Source: UBA9076 sp964418835 (lineage in GTDB: Bacteria > Bacillota_I > Bacilli_A > Erysipelotrichales > Erysipelotrichaceae). From it: DNA of 64,000 nt. Every line of letters begins with the position of its first letter. Position 1 is the stretch's first letter. The stretch spans positions 170,422 through 234,421 of the forward strand of contig CAYQNJ010000001.1 in assembly GCA_964418835.1 (NCBI GenBank). Reading direction: 5' to 3'. Position numbers and translations under genes: made by a program. The notes under the pieces were generated by a model that saw only the letters and a list, made by a program, of their open reading frames with translations, was not told the origin of the DNA and did no database searches. Below, in pieces: positions 45,359 through 55,300 of the stretch.

Positions 45359-46204
45359 CTACCATAATCCTCGTTTACACTTGTACAACTTATCATCACA
45401 TTTTTCATATATTGCTAGTAATTGATCCCCATTTTTAAGAAGTATAGTTTGACTATCACTATCTATTTCAATTTTCTTTCCATTCTTAATATCTTCAATT
45501 CTATTAGATTCAAGAATACTTATATTATTATCAATAATAATTGATGGATCAAGAATTAATGGTGTATCTATATTTATATCATCTAAGTCTATACTACTCT
45601 CTATTTTTGCATTACCTATTGAAGTTCTTTTTAAACTAGTCATACAAGCATAGGTATTTAATCTAGTCCCTATATCGTCTATTAAAGATCTAATATATGT
45701 TCCTGAAGAAACTGTAGTTTTTATTTTAATTTCATTATTAAATGACAATAGTTCAATATCATTGATATATATGTCTATTGGTTCTCTTTCAATAGTTTTA
45801 CCGTCTCTAGCAAGTTCATAAAGTTTCTTACCTTTTATTTTTTTTGCAGAATACATTGGTGGTATTTGTGTTTGATTTCCTACAAAACTTTTTAAAACTT
45901 CTAACAAATCTTCTTTACTTATATTTACATTATCACTTTTATCAATAGTTTTTCCCCATATATCTAAAGTATCTGTTTTTAAACCAAACTTAAATGTAGC
46001 AATATACACTTTATTATCATGATTACAGTATGGTAAAAACTTTGTATATTTTCCTAATAATACAATCAATAAACCTTCTGCATTAGGATCAAGTGTTCCA
46101 GTATGTCCTATAGATTTAATATTCAGTTTTTTTCTTAATTTATAAACAACATCAAAGGAAGTTATTCCTTGAGGTTTATTAATAAGTAATATTCCATTTT
46201 TCAT
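45359..46204 (-). CDS. truB: tRNA pseudouridine-55 synthase
   Basis: A 281-residue TruB. Catalytic Asp in GHTGTLDPNAEGLL (about 40). KPQGITSFDVV, SSGTYIRSLIDDIG and a small C-terminal PUA-like portion are present. It modifies U55 in the T-loop of tRNAs. AGGAAA and an extended -10 precede it. In Bacilli truB normally follows rbfA; here about 12.8 kb lie between them. Confidence 0.96.
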   Translation of the reverse strand: MKNGILLINKPQGITSFDVVYKLRKKLNIKSIGHTGTLDPNAEGLLIVLLGKYTKFLPYCNHDNKVYIATFKFGLKTDTLDIWGKTIDKSDNVNISKEDLLEVLKSFVGNQTQIPPMYSAKKIKGKKLYELARDGKTIEREPIDIYINDIELLSFNNEIKIKTTVSSGTYIRSLIDDIGTRLNTYACMTSLKRTSIGNAKIESSIDLDDINIDTPLILDPSIIIDNNISILESNRIEDIKNGKKIEIDSDSQTILLKNGDQLLAIYEKCDDKLYKCKRGLW

Positions 46205-46220
46205 ATAATTTTCCTAAATA

Positions 46221-46244
46221 ATTATATCAACATCATGATATAAT
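46221..46244. promoter_or_regulatory. Divergent extended -10 elements in a perfect inverted repeat
   Basis: ATTATATCA (46221-46229), six bases, TGATATAAT (46236-46244). The left half is an extended -10 for truB on the minus strand; the right half is the same element for ttcA on the plus strand. Neither has a good -35. Confidence 0.6.
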
Positions 46245-46268
46245 AGCAAAGCACATGAAGGAGATAAA

Positions 46269-47012
46269 ATGTCTTTAAACAAATTATTAGGTAAAATTAG
46301 AAAAGCTGATTTAGAATATGGACTTATAGATCACAATGATAAGATAGCTGTTGGAATTTCTGGTGGTAAAGATAGTATGTTGTTGTTATATACTTTAAAT
46401 TTATATAAAAGAATTGCTAAGAAATATTCTAATAAAGATTTTGAAATAGTTGGTATACATTTGGAAATGGGATTTCCAAATATGGATTTTTCAATTGTAA
46501 GTGATTTTTGTAAGGATAATAATATTGAATATCATGATATTCCAACACAAATATATGATATTTTAAAGTTACAACAAAATGATGATGGTACTTTAAAATG
46601 TAGTTTATGTTCTAAATTTAAAAAAGGAGCTGTAATTAAAGAAGCATTAAAACTCGGTTGTAATAAAACAGCTTTTGCGCATCACAGTGATGATGCTGTA
46701 GAGACATTGTTATTAAATGCTATCTATGGTGGTAGACTTGCTACATTTGCGCCTAAGATGTTTTTAACTGATACAAAAATGACTTTTATAAGACCCTTTG
46801 TTTATGTTAATGAAAATGAAATTGTTAATTATGTTAAAAACTTTAATATTCCTATAGTTAAAAGTACTTGCCCTATGGATGGTTATACAAAAAGACAAGA
46901 TATTAAAGAATTACTTGAAGATGTCTATGATAAATATCCAATGGCTAAAGGTAACTTTCTAAAAATGTTACACAATGAAGAACAATTAGACTTGTGGAAA
47001 AAATTAAAATGA
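46269..47012 (+). CDS. ttcA: TtcA-like tRNA-thiolating PP-loop ATPase
   Basis: A 247-residue N-type ATP pyrophosphatase. PP-loop VGISGGKDSMLLL (about 29), a CSLCSKFKKG pair of Cys (about 116), and FAHHSDDAVETL. This matches the TtcA/TtuA-like group that thiolates tRNA using an iron-sulfur cluster. C32 thiolation is likely but not certain. GAAGGAG precedes the ATG. Transcribed divergently from truB; the lysine riboswitch promoter follows its stop by about 8 bp. Confidence 0.75.
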   Translation: MSLNKLLGKIRKADLEYGLIDHNDKIAVGISGGKDSMLLLYTLNLYKRIAKKYSNKDFEIVGIHLEMGFPNMDFSIVSDFCKDNNIEYHDIPTQIYDILKLQQNDDGTLKCSLCSKFKKGAVIKEALKLGCNKTAFAHHSDDAVETLLLNAIYGGRLATFAPKMFLTDTKMTFIRPFVYVNENEIVNYVKNFNIPIVKSTCPMDGYTKRQDIKELLEDVYDKYPMAKGNFLKMLHNEEQLDLWKKLK

Positions 47013-47019
47013 TAATTAT

Positions 47020-47048
47020 TTGACTTTAAATAGTAAACATACTATATT
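47020..47048 (+). promoter_or_regulatory. Promoter of the lysine transporter
   Basis: TTGACT (47020-47025), exact 17-nt spacer, TATATT (47043-47048). +1 expected near 47055, just before the riboswitch. Confidence 0.7.
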
Positions 47049-47069
47049 AAAGCCATACGAAAACTTAAT

Positions 47070-47232
47070 ATATAGAGGTTGCGATGCAAATGAGTAATAC
47101 AATGAGTTGGCAGACTAGGAATTGTATGAAAGGTAATCATCGCCGAATGATGGTATCTGGCAAGAAACTATCATGGGGTCTTAAGGAACACTTATTACTC
47201 TCCTTCTTATTGAAGGGCGCTATTGACATATC
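47070..47232 (+). ncRNA. Lysine riboswitch (L box)
   Basis: The leader carries the conserved blocks of the lysine aptamer in order: AGAGGTTGCGA (about 47075), GAGTAATAC, GAAAGGTAATCATCGCCGAA (about 47129-47148), CTGGCA, and the closing GGGCGCTA (about 47215). The multi-stem core can be folded by eye, though outer P1 pairing is imperfect. Lysine binding should favour the terminator at 47235-47263 and shut off the downstream transporter. Confidence 0.85.
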
Positions 47233-47234
47233 AG

Positions 47235-47263
47235 CATATGCAATAGCATATGTTTTGTTTTTT
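47235..47263 (+). terminator. Riboswitch-controlled terminator
   Basis: CATATGC-AATA-GCATATG (47235-47252) followed by TTTTGTTTTTT. It lies between the L box and the ribosome site of the binding-protein gene. Confidence 0.85.
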
Positions 47264-47278
47264 ATAGGAGGAAAGATT

Positions 47279-48085
47279 ATGAAAAAAATAGGTATTATTT
47301 TAGCATTAGCTTTAGTTCTTGTTGGATGTTCAAGTACACCAACAGTTAACAAGGAAGATTCATTTACAGTTGGTATGGAATGTAATTACGCTCCATTTAA
47401 CTGGACTACATTAGATTCTAATGAAACAAGTGTAAAGATTAGTGATGTTGATTATTGTGATGGTTATGATGTTGTTATAGCTACTAAGTTAGCTAATTCA
47501 TTAGATAAAACATTAGTAATTAAAAAAATAGCTTGGGAAGGATTAGAACCAGCATTATCTTCTGGTGAGATTGATGCTATTATCGCTGGTATGACAGAAA
47601 CCCCTGAAAGAGCACAAAATGCTGATTTCACATCACCATACTATGAATCAGAAATGGTTATGATAGTAAGAAAAGATGACGCATTAGTTAATTCTACAAA
47701 CATTCAAGATTTTAGTGGAAAGAAAGTATTAGGACAAATTAATACACTTTACGATGATATTATTGATCAAATTCAAGGTGTTGATCATGCTGTACCTCTT
47801 GCCACTTACCCATTAATGATTGTTTCACTTCAAAGTAAAGAAGTAGATGCATTAACTGCTGAACTTCCTGTAGCTACAGGAGTGGTAAATGCTAACCCTG
47901 ATTTAACAATTGTTAAATTTAGTGAAGGTAATGGATTTGATGCTGATACAACAGTTTCTATTGCTGTTAAAAAAGGAAATACTGAGTTATTAAATAAACT
48001 AGAAGAAACTTTAGGAAGTATTTCAGCAGATGAAAGAAATCAATTGATGCTAGATGCAACTAGTCGTCAACCTGCAGGTGAATAA
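47279..48085 (+). CDS. Lysine ABC transporter substrate-binding lipoprotein
   Basis: About 268 residues. Lipoprotein signal MKKIGIILALALVLVGCSS, then a family-3 amino-acid-binding fold: FTVGMECNYAPFNW, GYDVVIATKLANSL, GEIDAIIAGMTETPERAQ, FTSPYYESEMVMIV. The riboswitch upstream indicates lysine as ligand. The frame is open 65 codons further upstream through the riboswitch, but GGAGG at 47267-47271 and the signal peptide fix the start at 47279. The stop overlaps the permease ATG by one base. Confidence 0.92.
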   Translation: MKKIGIILALALVLVGCSSTPTVNKEDSFTVGMECNYAPFNWTTLDSNETSVKISDVDYCDGYDVVIATKLANSLDKTLVIKKIAWEGLEPALSSGEIDAIIAGMTETPERAQNADFTSPYYESEMVMIVRKDDALVNSTNIQDFSGKKVLGQINTLYDDIIDQIQGVDHAVPLATYPLMIVSLQSKEVDALTAELPVATGVVNANPDLTIVKFSEGNGFDADTTVSIAVKKGNTELLNKLEETLGSISADERNQLMLDATSRQPAGE

Positions 48086-48846
48086 TGATAGCATCATTAT
48101 CATCTGGTTTGCTTGAATCTGCGATTACTATATTTCAAAGATATTGGCCATCATTTCTATATGGACTTCAATATACCCTTCTTATATCTTTTGTGGGTAC
48201 TTCTGTGGGTTTATTGATAGGATTATTAATAGGTGGTTTTAGAGCAATCAAAATAGAAAAAAGTGATTCAACTATTAACAGATTATTAAAAAAAGGGTTT
48301 TATATATTATCTTCAATATATATAGAAGTGTTTAGAGGCACTCCTATGATGGTTCAAGCAGTATTTATCTACCATGCATTTAGAACTACATTAAACTGGA
48401 CACCTATTGTGGCTGGTATAGTTATTGTTTCAATTAATACTGGTGCTTATATGGCTGAAATTGTTAGAGCGGGTATTCAAGCTGTAGATTCAGGTCAAAG
48501 TGAAGCTGCTAGATCATTAGGAATGAGTTCTACTCAAACAATGCTTTTGGTTATAATACCTCAAGCAATAAAAAATGCTTTCCCTGCAATGGGTAATGAA
48601 TTAATAGTTAATATTAAGGATAGTTCTGTTTTAAATGTTATTTCCGTTACAGAGTTATTCTTTCAATCAAATTCAATCGCTGGTACAGTTTTTAAATACA
48701 AAGAAACATTCTTGGTTACAGCAGTTATATATTTAATACTTACTTTATTATGTAGTAGAATTCTTGGTTATATAGAACTTAGGTTAAATAACACAAAAAG
48801 TTCTTATCCAAGTTCTGATACTTCAGTAGCAAATCAAGCATTTTAG
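48085..48846 (+). CDS. Lysine ABC transporter permease
   Basis: A 253-residue His/Glu/Gln/Arg/opine-type permease with five or so membrane segments, the N-terminal FLYGLQYTLLISFVGTSVG, VEVFRGTPMM-like IEVFRGTPMMVQ and the EAA loop EAARSLGMSSTQTMLLVIIPQAIK. It forms the membrane pore, probably as a homodimer since only one permease gene is present. Coupled to the binding-protein gene (TAATG). Confidence 0.93.
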   Translation: MIASLSSGLLESAITIFQRYWPSFLYGLQYTLLISFVGTSVGLLIGLLIGGFRAIKIEKSDSTINRLLKKGFYILSSIYIEVFRGTPMMVQAVFIYHAFRTTLNWTPIVAGIVIVSINTGAYMAEIVRAGIQAVDSGQSEAARSLGMSSTQTMLLVIIPQAIKNAFPAMGNELIVNIKDSSVLNVISVTELFFQSNSIAGTVFKYKETFLVTAVIYLILTLLCSRILGYIELRLNNTKSSYPSSDTSVANQAF

Positions 48847-48855
48847 GAGGAATTT

Positions 48856-49590
48856 ATGGAAAGTATAATTAAAGTAGAAGATGTTCATAAATCCTTTGGA
48901 CAATTAGAGGTTTTAAAAGGTATTAATTTTGAAGTAAATGAAAAAGAAGTTGTTTGTTTAATTGGTGCTAGTGGTAGTGGAAAAAGTACCATGCTTAGAT
49001 GTATCAATAGATTAGAACAATATGAAAAAGGAAATATCATATTTAAAGGTAAAGATATATTAGATCATTCATTAAATATTAATGAGTATAGAGCTAATGT
49101 TGGTATGGTGTTTCAATCATTTAATCTTTTTAACAATATGACAGTACTTAAAAACTGTATGATTGCACAACAAAAAGTTCTTAAAAAAAGTAAAGAAGAA
49201 GCAGAAAAAACTGCAATGTATTTCTTGGAAAAAGTAGGAATGAAAAACTTTGCGAACGCTTCAAGTACAACACTTTCTGGCGGTCAAAAACAAAGAGTTG
49301 CAATCGCTAGAGCATTATGTATGAATCCAACTGTTTTACTGTTTGATGAGCCTACTAGTGCCTTAGATCCCGAAATGGTTCAAGAAGTATTAAGTGTTAT
49401 GAAAGATTTAGCTTCTGAAGGATTAACTATGATAATAGTTACTCATGAAATGGAATTTGCCAGAGATGTTGCTAATAAGGTTATATTTATGGATAAAGGA
49501 GTAATTGAAGAATCAGGCCCACCTTCTCAATTATTCACAAATCCAAAAAGCGAACGTACAAGAGAATTCTTAAAACGTATCCTAAAATAA
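48856..49590 (+). CDS. Lysine ABC transporter ATPase
   Basis: A 244-residue GlnQ-type ATPase. Walker A GASGSGKST (about 36), Q-loop FQSFNLF, signature LSGGQKQR, Walker B VLLFDEPTSALDP and switch His in VTHEM. AGGAGG precedes the ATG. Together with the previous two genes it completes an importer. The stop overlaps an ATG of the radical SAM frame. Confidence 0.95.
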   Translation: MESIIKVEDVHKSFGQLEVLKGINFEVNEKEVVCLIGASGSGKSTMLRCINRLEQYEKGNIIFKGKDILDHSLNINEYRANVGMVFQSFNLFNNMTVLKNCMIAQQKVLKKSKEEAEKTAMYFLEKVGMKNFANASSTTLSGGQKQRVAIARALCMNPTVLLFDEPTSALDPEMVQEVLSVMKDLASEGLTMIIVTHEMEFARDVANKVIFMDKGVIEESGPPSQLFTNPKSERTREFLKRILK

Positions 49591-49592
49591 TG

Positions 49593-49598
49593 TATAAT
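49593..49598 (+). promoter_or_regulatory. -10 element for a leaderless radical SAM mRNA
   Basis: TATAAT (49593-49598) with TTAAAA 17 nt upstream (49570-49575, inside the ATPase gene). The expected +1, seven bases on, is the A of the ATG at 49605. Confidence 0.5.
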
Positions 49599-49604
49599 AT
49601 ATTT

Positions 49605-50435
49605 ATGTTTAAACGTATTTACATAGAAATAACAAATCAGTGCAATTTAAATTGTACTTTTTGTAAGAAAAATTCTAGACCGGCAAAATATATGAGTTTA
49701 GAAGAATTTACATATATTTTAGAACAAATAAAAGAAGATACAAGGTATATTTATTTACATGTACAAGGAGAACCGTTAATGCATCCTCTACTACATCAGT
49801 TTATTAATATAGCTAAAGAAAAAAATTTTAATACACATATAGTTACTAATGGAAACTTAATTAATAAATCACTGTTTTTATTAGAAGGAAAAGTTAGAAA
49901 GATAAGTATTTCTTTACATAGTATATCTTATCAAAACATTAATATTGATGATTATTACAACAATATTATTGAATTTTCAAAACAAGCAAGTTTATTAAGT
50001 AATACATATGTAGAACTACGTTTTAATAATGAAGAAACAATGGATGAAAAAAGTAATTTTATATTAAAAAAACTATTATCTGATTTTAATTTTTCTATTA
50101 CATCAAGAAATAAAAGTTATAAAATAATGAATAATGTTTTTGTAGCTTTTAATAATATTTTCAAGTGGCCATCATTAGATAATGAATTTGTCTCAAATGA
50201 AGGATATTGCCATGGTGGCATTGATATGCTATCAATTTTATCTAATGGACAAGTAAGTGCTTGTTGTTTAGACAGTGATGGAGATATTAATTTAGGTAAT
50301 ATATACACAGATGGTTTTAAACATATATTAAATAGTGACAAATATAAAAATATGGTAATTGGATTTAAAAATAAAAAAGCGATTGAACAACTTTGTAAAC
50401 ATTGCTCATATCGCCTTAGATTTTCTAAAGTTTAG
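49605..50435 (+). CDS. Radical SAM protein with SPASM-like C-terminus
   Basis: About 276 residues. The SAM cluster motif CNLNCTFC follows FKRIYIEITNQ at the N-terminus; VQGEPLMHP and HIVTNGNL are the GGE-like and beta-strand motifs. The C-terminal Cys set (GYCHGG, SACCLD, LCKHC) suggests a SPASM/twitch auxiliary cluster, as in peptide- or protein-modifying enzymes. No precursor peptide is visible nearby, so the substrate is unknown. An in-frame ATG at 49590 overlaps the ATPase stop; I prefer 49605 because of the -10 placement. Its end overlaps pepF by 11 bp, converging. Confidence 0.85.
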   Translation: MFKRIYIEITNQCNLNCTFCKKNSRPAKYMSLEEFTYILEQIKEDTRYIYLHVQGEPLMHPLLHQFINIAKEKNFNTHIVTNGNLINKSLFLLEGKVRKISISLHSISYQNINIDDYYNNIIEFSKQASLLSNTYVELRFNNEETMDEKSNFILKKLLSDFNFSITSRNKSYKIMNNVFVAFNNIFKWPSLDNEFVSNEGYCHGGIDMLSILSNGQVSACCLDSDGDINLGNIYTDGFKHILNSDKYKNMVIGFKNKKAIEQLCKHCSYRLRFSKV

Positions 50436-52119
50436 TATCGTCTATATTATCTAAGTACTCATCAATTGTACTTACTACAGACTTTATACATCCTTCTTCA
50501 AAAGGACTTATAAGGTTTGCTTCTTTAACCAGATTCAAGAAAGTTTTTGTACCACCTAATTTACATAGATGAAGATAATCATTCCAGGCAGCTTGATAAT
50601 CTTCTTTTATTTTTTTTAAAAATTGAAGAGCACATACTTGAGCTAAAGTATAATCGATATAGTAGAATGGTGAACCAAATATATGTCCTTGTTGATACCA
50701 AAATCCACCCTCTTCATAAAAATCACATCCTTCATAATTTTTAAATGGTAAATATTGTTTTTCTAATTTTCTAAAACATTCTTTTCTTTCTTCATTTGTC
50801 CAATTAGGGTTTTTATAAACCTCATGTTGGAAATGATCTACTAATACACCATATGGTAAAAATGTTAGTGCACCACTTAGATGAGAGAAATAGTACTTTT
50901 CTGTATCTTCTTTGAAGAAACCCTTCATCCAAGGGTGTGCAAAGAATTCCATAGACATTGAATGTATCTCACAAGATTCATACGTTGGCCAAACACATTC
51001 TGGGACTTTAATATCCTTTGACATATACGCTTGAAATGCATGTCCTGCTTCATGAGTTAAAACATCAACATCCCCACTAGTACCATTAAAATTTGCAAAT
51101 ATAAATGGTACCTTATATTTTAGTATGGATGTACAATATCCTCCCAATGCCTTATTAGGTTTACTTTTTAAATCCCATAAATCATTATTAATTAATACAT
51201 CAATAAATTCTTTAGTTTCTTCACTCATTTCATGATACATAGTTTTACATGATTTAATCAATTCATCATAACTTCCTTTAGGTGTAGCATTTCCAGTTAT
51301 AAATGCGTATTTAAAATCATAGTATTCTAGTTTATCTAATCCTAATCTTTTTGCTTGTTTATTGTATATTTTAGTTGCTAATGGTGTTATTTCTTCTAAA
51401 ATCTGTTTTCTATATCCTTCAACCATTTTTTCATTGTAATCAAACCTATTCATTCGATAATATCCAAGTTCAACAAAGTTTTCATAACCAAGTTTCTTAG
51501 CGATTCTATCTCTTACTTTTACTAGTTTATCGTATATATCACCTATTTCTTTATCATGTTTTTTATAGAATTCAGTATATTTATTATATGCTTTCTTTCT
51601 AATATTTCTATCATGACTTTCAAACTTAGGTCCAAATTGAGCTAGATTTAAAATCTCACCATCAAATTCTATCTGTGCTGAAGCTTTGATTTTGTCATAT
51701 TCACTAGATAATTTATTTTCTTCTATAAGATCTTCTACAATTTTTTTGTCAAAAGATTTTAATTGAAATTCAGCTAACTTAAAAAAAGTTTCAGGAATAT
51801 CCTTCATTAGGTCTTCTCTAAATGGTTTATTAATTGTAATACTACTTAATCTAGAAGATAAGACTTGATACTTAGGTGATATTTCATCCCAATAATCATT
51901 TTCTTCATTATAAAACTTATCTGATGTATCAATGGAATGTCTTATAGAAGATAATGTCTGCATAGTTTCAATTTCTATTTTTATCTCATTGATTTCATAA
52001 AATAGTTTTAAAAAGTCTTTACTGTTTGTACTTTGATCTAATTGATCTAATAAGTTGTTATATTTAGCACTTACTTCATCATAATTAGGTCTAACATATT
52101 TCATATCATTAAAATTCAT
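50425..52119 (-). CDS. pepF: Oligoendopeptidase F (M3 metallopeptidase)
   Basis: A 564-residue cytosolic zinc peptidase that cleaves short peptides. Zinc site DVLTHEAGHAFQ with downstream Glu in TYESCEIHSMSMEFF; GGYCTSI and YYIDYTLAQVCALQF are family features. M3B PepF of Bacillota. AGAGGT precedes the ATG. It lies just downstream of the type VII genes, 22 bp after the YukD-like stop, and may be co-transcribed with them; functional linkage is not shown. Confidence 0.93.
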   Translation of the reverse strand: MNFNDMKYVRPNYDEVSAKYNNLLDQLDQSTNSKDFLKLFYEINEIKIEIETMQTLSSIRHSIDTSDKFYNEENDYWDEISPKYQVLSSRLSSITINKPFREDLMKDIPETFFKLAEFQLKSFDKKIVEDLIEENKLSSEYDKIKASAQIEFDGEILNLAQFGPKFESHDRNIRKKAYNKYTEFYKKHDKEIGDIYDKLVKVRDRIAKKLGYENFVELGYYRMNRFDYNEKMVEGYRKQILEEITPLATKIYNKQAKRLGLDKLEYYDFKYAFITGNATPKGSYDELIKSCKTMYHEMSEETKEFIDVLINNDLWDLKSKPNKALGGYCTSILKYKVPFIFANFNGTSGDVDVLTHEAGHAFQAYMSKDIKVPECVWPTYESCEIHSMSMEFFAHPWMKGFFKEDTEKYYFSHLSGALTFLPYGVLVDHFQHEVYKNPNWTNEERKECFRKLEKQYLPFKNYEGCDFYEEGGFWYQQGHIFGSPFYYIDYTLAQVCALQFLKKIKEDYQAAWNDYLHLCKLGGTKTFLNLVKEANLISPFEEGCIKSVVSTIDEYLDNIDDTKL

Positions 52120-52141
52120 AGTTACCTCTTTCTAACACTTA

Positions 52142-52393
52142 TTAGTATACAATTAAAATACTATTTTCTAAAATATTTAACTCTTTTAATTTTATAAATA
52201 AATTCAATTTTCTATTACTTATGTTTTCATATATAAGTATATGTTTATCAAGAATAAATTCATTATCAATATCTTCTTTAATTAAGGTATAAATTAATGT
52301 CATGTTATCCATCAAACTAAGATTTAAAGATAGATTACATGTATAAAGTTTTTTTGCACCAACTATGTATAAATTAATTACTATATTATTCAT
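52142..52393 (-). CDS. YukD/EsaB-like ubiquitin-fold protein
   Basis: An 83-residue protein, INLYIVGAKKLYTCNLSLNL through LKELNILENSILIVY. The beta-grasp order with a final (L..LNI.ENSILIVY) strand parallels EsaB/YukD, the small cytosolic ubiquitin-like component of Bacillota type VII secretion. Sequence identity by eye is low; the call rests on size, strand pattern and the 8-bp overlap with the EssC-like gene. Confidence 0.6.
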   Translation of the reverse strand: MNNIVINLYIVGAKKLYTCNLSLNLSLMDNMTLIYTLIKEDIDNEFILDKHILIYENISNRKLNLFIKLKELNILENSILIVY

Positions 52394-55300
52394 CTATTAA
52401 CCTAATTCTATATGTTTTATTTCTATGATAATATATTCCCTCATTTTCATTTAAATCTTCTTTAAAATTAATTGGTAATATGTATTGTCTTGTATATCCA
52501 GGTCCAACCCATAATATAGATTTATTTAGATTAATATTTTTATTTATTTGATCATTTTTAATTACATTTAAATTAAATAATTTTGAGTATTCTTCTATGA
52601 TATCGGAATATAGACCACAAATAACTATATTTTCATTTGATTCAAGCCATTGATAATTATTTACTATTATACCTATAGGTAACTTGTCTCCTTTATAGTA
52701 TTTTCTAGTTAAATTTTTTGGAACAAACGGAAGTTGATATAGTTTGTTTTTTCCCTGTGATATTATTGTATCTTTTTTTAGTTTATTTATTTCATCAATA
52801 GTTAATTCACTATATTTAAATTCTAAAATATTATTTAATTTCAACAAACCATACCCTTCTTTATTATGAGTGATTTTTTTATTTGTATCTAAAAATGACA
52901 TTACTTCAGATTGATTCTCGTTAATTAAACACAATTTTTGTTTGATTAGGTTATGTTCTTGATAGTGTAAAGAATTATTTATTGAGATAAATAAAATTAA
53001 ATTTATTTTATAATCATAACCATATGATAATATCAATTTATATTTATCAAGTAGTAGTTCGTATTGTTCTTTAAATTGAGAAACATTTGTGATAATTATA
53101 TAAATATCTTTCTTAACAACATTGTCATTAATTATTTTTTCACATTTTTTAAATAAATTAATTATTTTTTCATCATCATAAATTTTTAAGATGTCGATTA
53201 TAGCTGGAAAATCATAAAATATATTTAAATTACAATTTAAACCATCTATTACATATACTTCAGTTTTTTGTTTATCAATTTTTCTTAAAATTGAATATAA
53301 TAATACATTTACAAATCTCTTTTTCTCTATAGTATTTGTTGATATAACAGCCATATGATTTCCATTATAAATTAGTGGAACATATCTTCTGTTGTAGTAA
53401 TCATCAATTAAACCTAAATAAAATTCTTTATTTGAAAAACTATCAAAAGTAACTTTGTCAATACTAGGCAACCACAATTGATTAGCTTCAAAAATATTAC
53501 TACTACAAATTTTTTTCATAACATCTAATAATTGTGTTTTATTACTTTTTTGAATAATACTTTCATATTTTACATTTAGTGTATTATCTAATATTTGTAT
53601 TTGATTTATACTCTCTATTTCTGAATATGAATTAGACCATGCGGATTTACCTTTTTCCAAAATATCATCATAAAGTAAGTAAAAACTTCCAGAATCTTTT
53701 AAATTTGAAGCATCATTTATATGTAACATTTCAAATGAATCCTGCTTGTTTTGGACTTTTAAACATATCTTAAACCTGCAATTAGACCATATTTGATCAT
53801 CAACTACTCCACTGGGTTTCTGAGTAGATAATATTAAATGAATTCCCAAACTTCTACCTATTCTTGCAATACTTATTAATTCACTCATAAATTCATATTC
53901 TTGTTTTTTTAGTTCTGCAAATTCATCAACGACAATTATTAAATGTGCAAGATTTTCAAATTCTTCATCCTTATTAGAGTATCTTTGATATATATCAATA
54001 TTCATATTTGAAATATTATATTTATTTGATAATCGATTAAACAATTTTTGTCTTTTTAATATTTCAATATTATAGGATACTAAGCATCTTCTTAGCTCAT
54101 TAACATCTAGATTAGATAAAGTTCCTACAAGATGTGGAAGTGTGTAATTATTATTTTTAAAACTTTGAATTATACCTCCACCTTTGTAATCAATTATAGA
54201 AACTTGTAAATACTTTGGACTATATTTAGTACATAATAACGTTATTAATGTAATGATTAATTCACTTTTACCAGATCCTGTCATACCAGCAATTAATCCA
54301 TGTGGACCCATTCCATTTTCACTAATATCTAAAACAACATTAGAGTTTAAGTCAGACTTTCCCAAAACAACATCTATATTTTTTAAATCAATATTTCTTG
54401 AATAATTATAAGGTATATCCAATTCTTTTATATTTCTAATACCTAACACATTAAATAAAGTAATTGTATTATTTCTAACATTATATATACTATAGTTTAT
54501 TTTATATTTTGAAAGTTCATAAACAAGATTTTTTATATTCAAATTACATAAAGAATTTATCTTAAATTGTTGAACATGACTTTCATTATTTACATATGTA
54601 CCCTTATAAGAATCAACTAAAATATAACTATTACAATATGATGGAATATCATTAATATTGTCACAAGAATTAATTATATATTTATTATCTATCTTAAGGT
54701 ACTTATATAAATCATTATTTTCTATATAGACTATTGTAGGTTTAGAATCAATAATTTTATTTATATTAATTACTTCATTTTGATTTGTGCCCACATATCT
54801 TCCATAGTTATTTTTAATGTGATTTAAATATAGATATTCCTTATTTTGTATTAGCCACTTATCATTACAAAGCAATACTAAATTAATATCTTCATAACTA
54901 TAGTAAGTTAATAATTGTAGCAGTAAATACTTTGCATATACATCTTCATCATAATAGTTTTTAACTATTGATATATTCTTAATATTTAATAAATCAATTA
55001 TTATTCCTGTATCTTTTATAAAAGAAGTTTCATTTATAAATTCTTCATAAATTTTATTTAGTTTTATGTCTAAATTGTATCTATTAGAAATTTTAAATTT
55101 ACTACTTATATTACCATTACCAATATAAATCTTTAAAAAATCATCATGGTTAATTGATTTTTGAAACAATAGATTTCTTGATGTATTTATACATGAATCA
55201 AGGTTATTAGGATTTAAATAATTATCATTAATAAATCTTTTATATTTTATTTCTTCATTTTTAATAGAATTATGAATATCATTTAAATTACTTTTAAATA

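Noticed and set aside
47084..47278. N-terminal extension of the lysine-binding lipoprotein, an open frame starting MQMSNTM
   Set aside because: It runs through the lysine riboswitch and its terminator. The ribosome site and signal peptide place the start at 47279.
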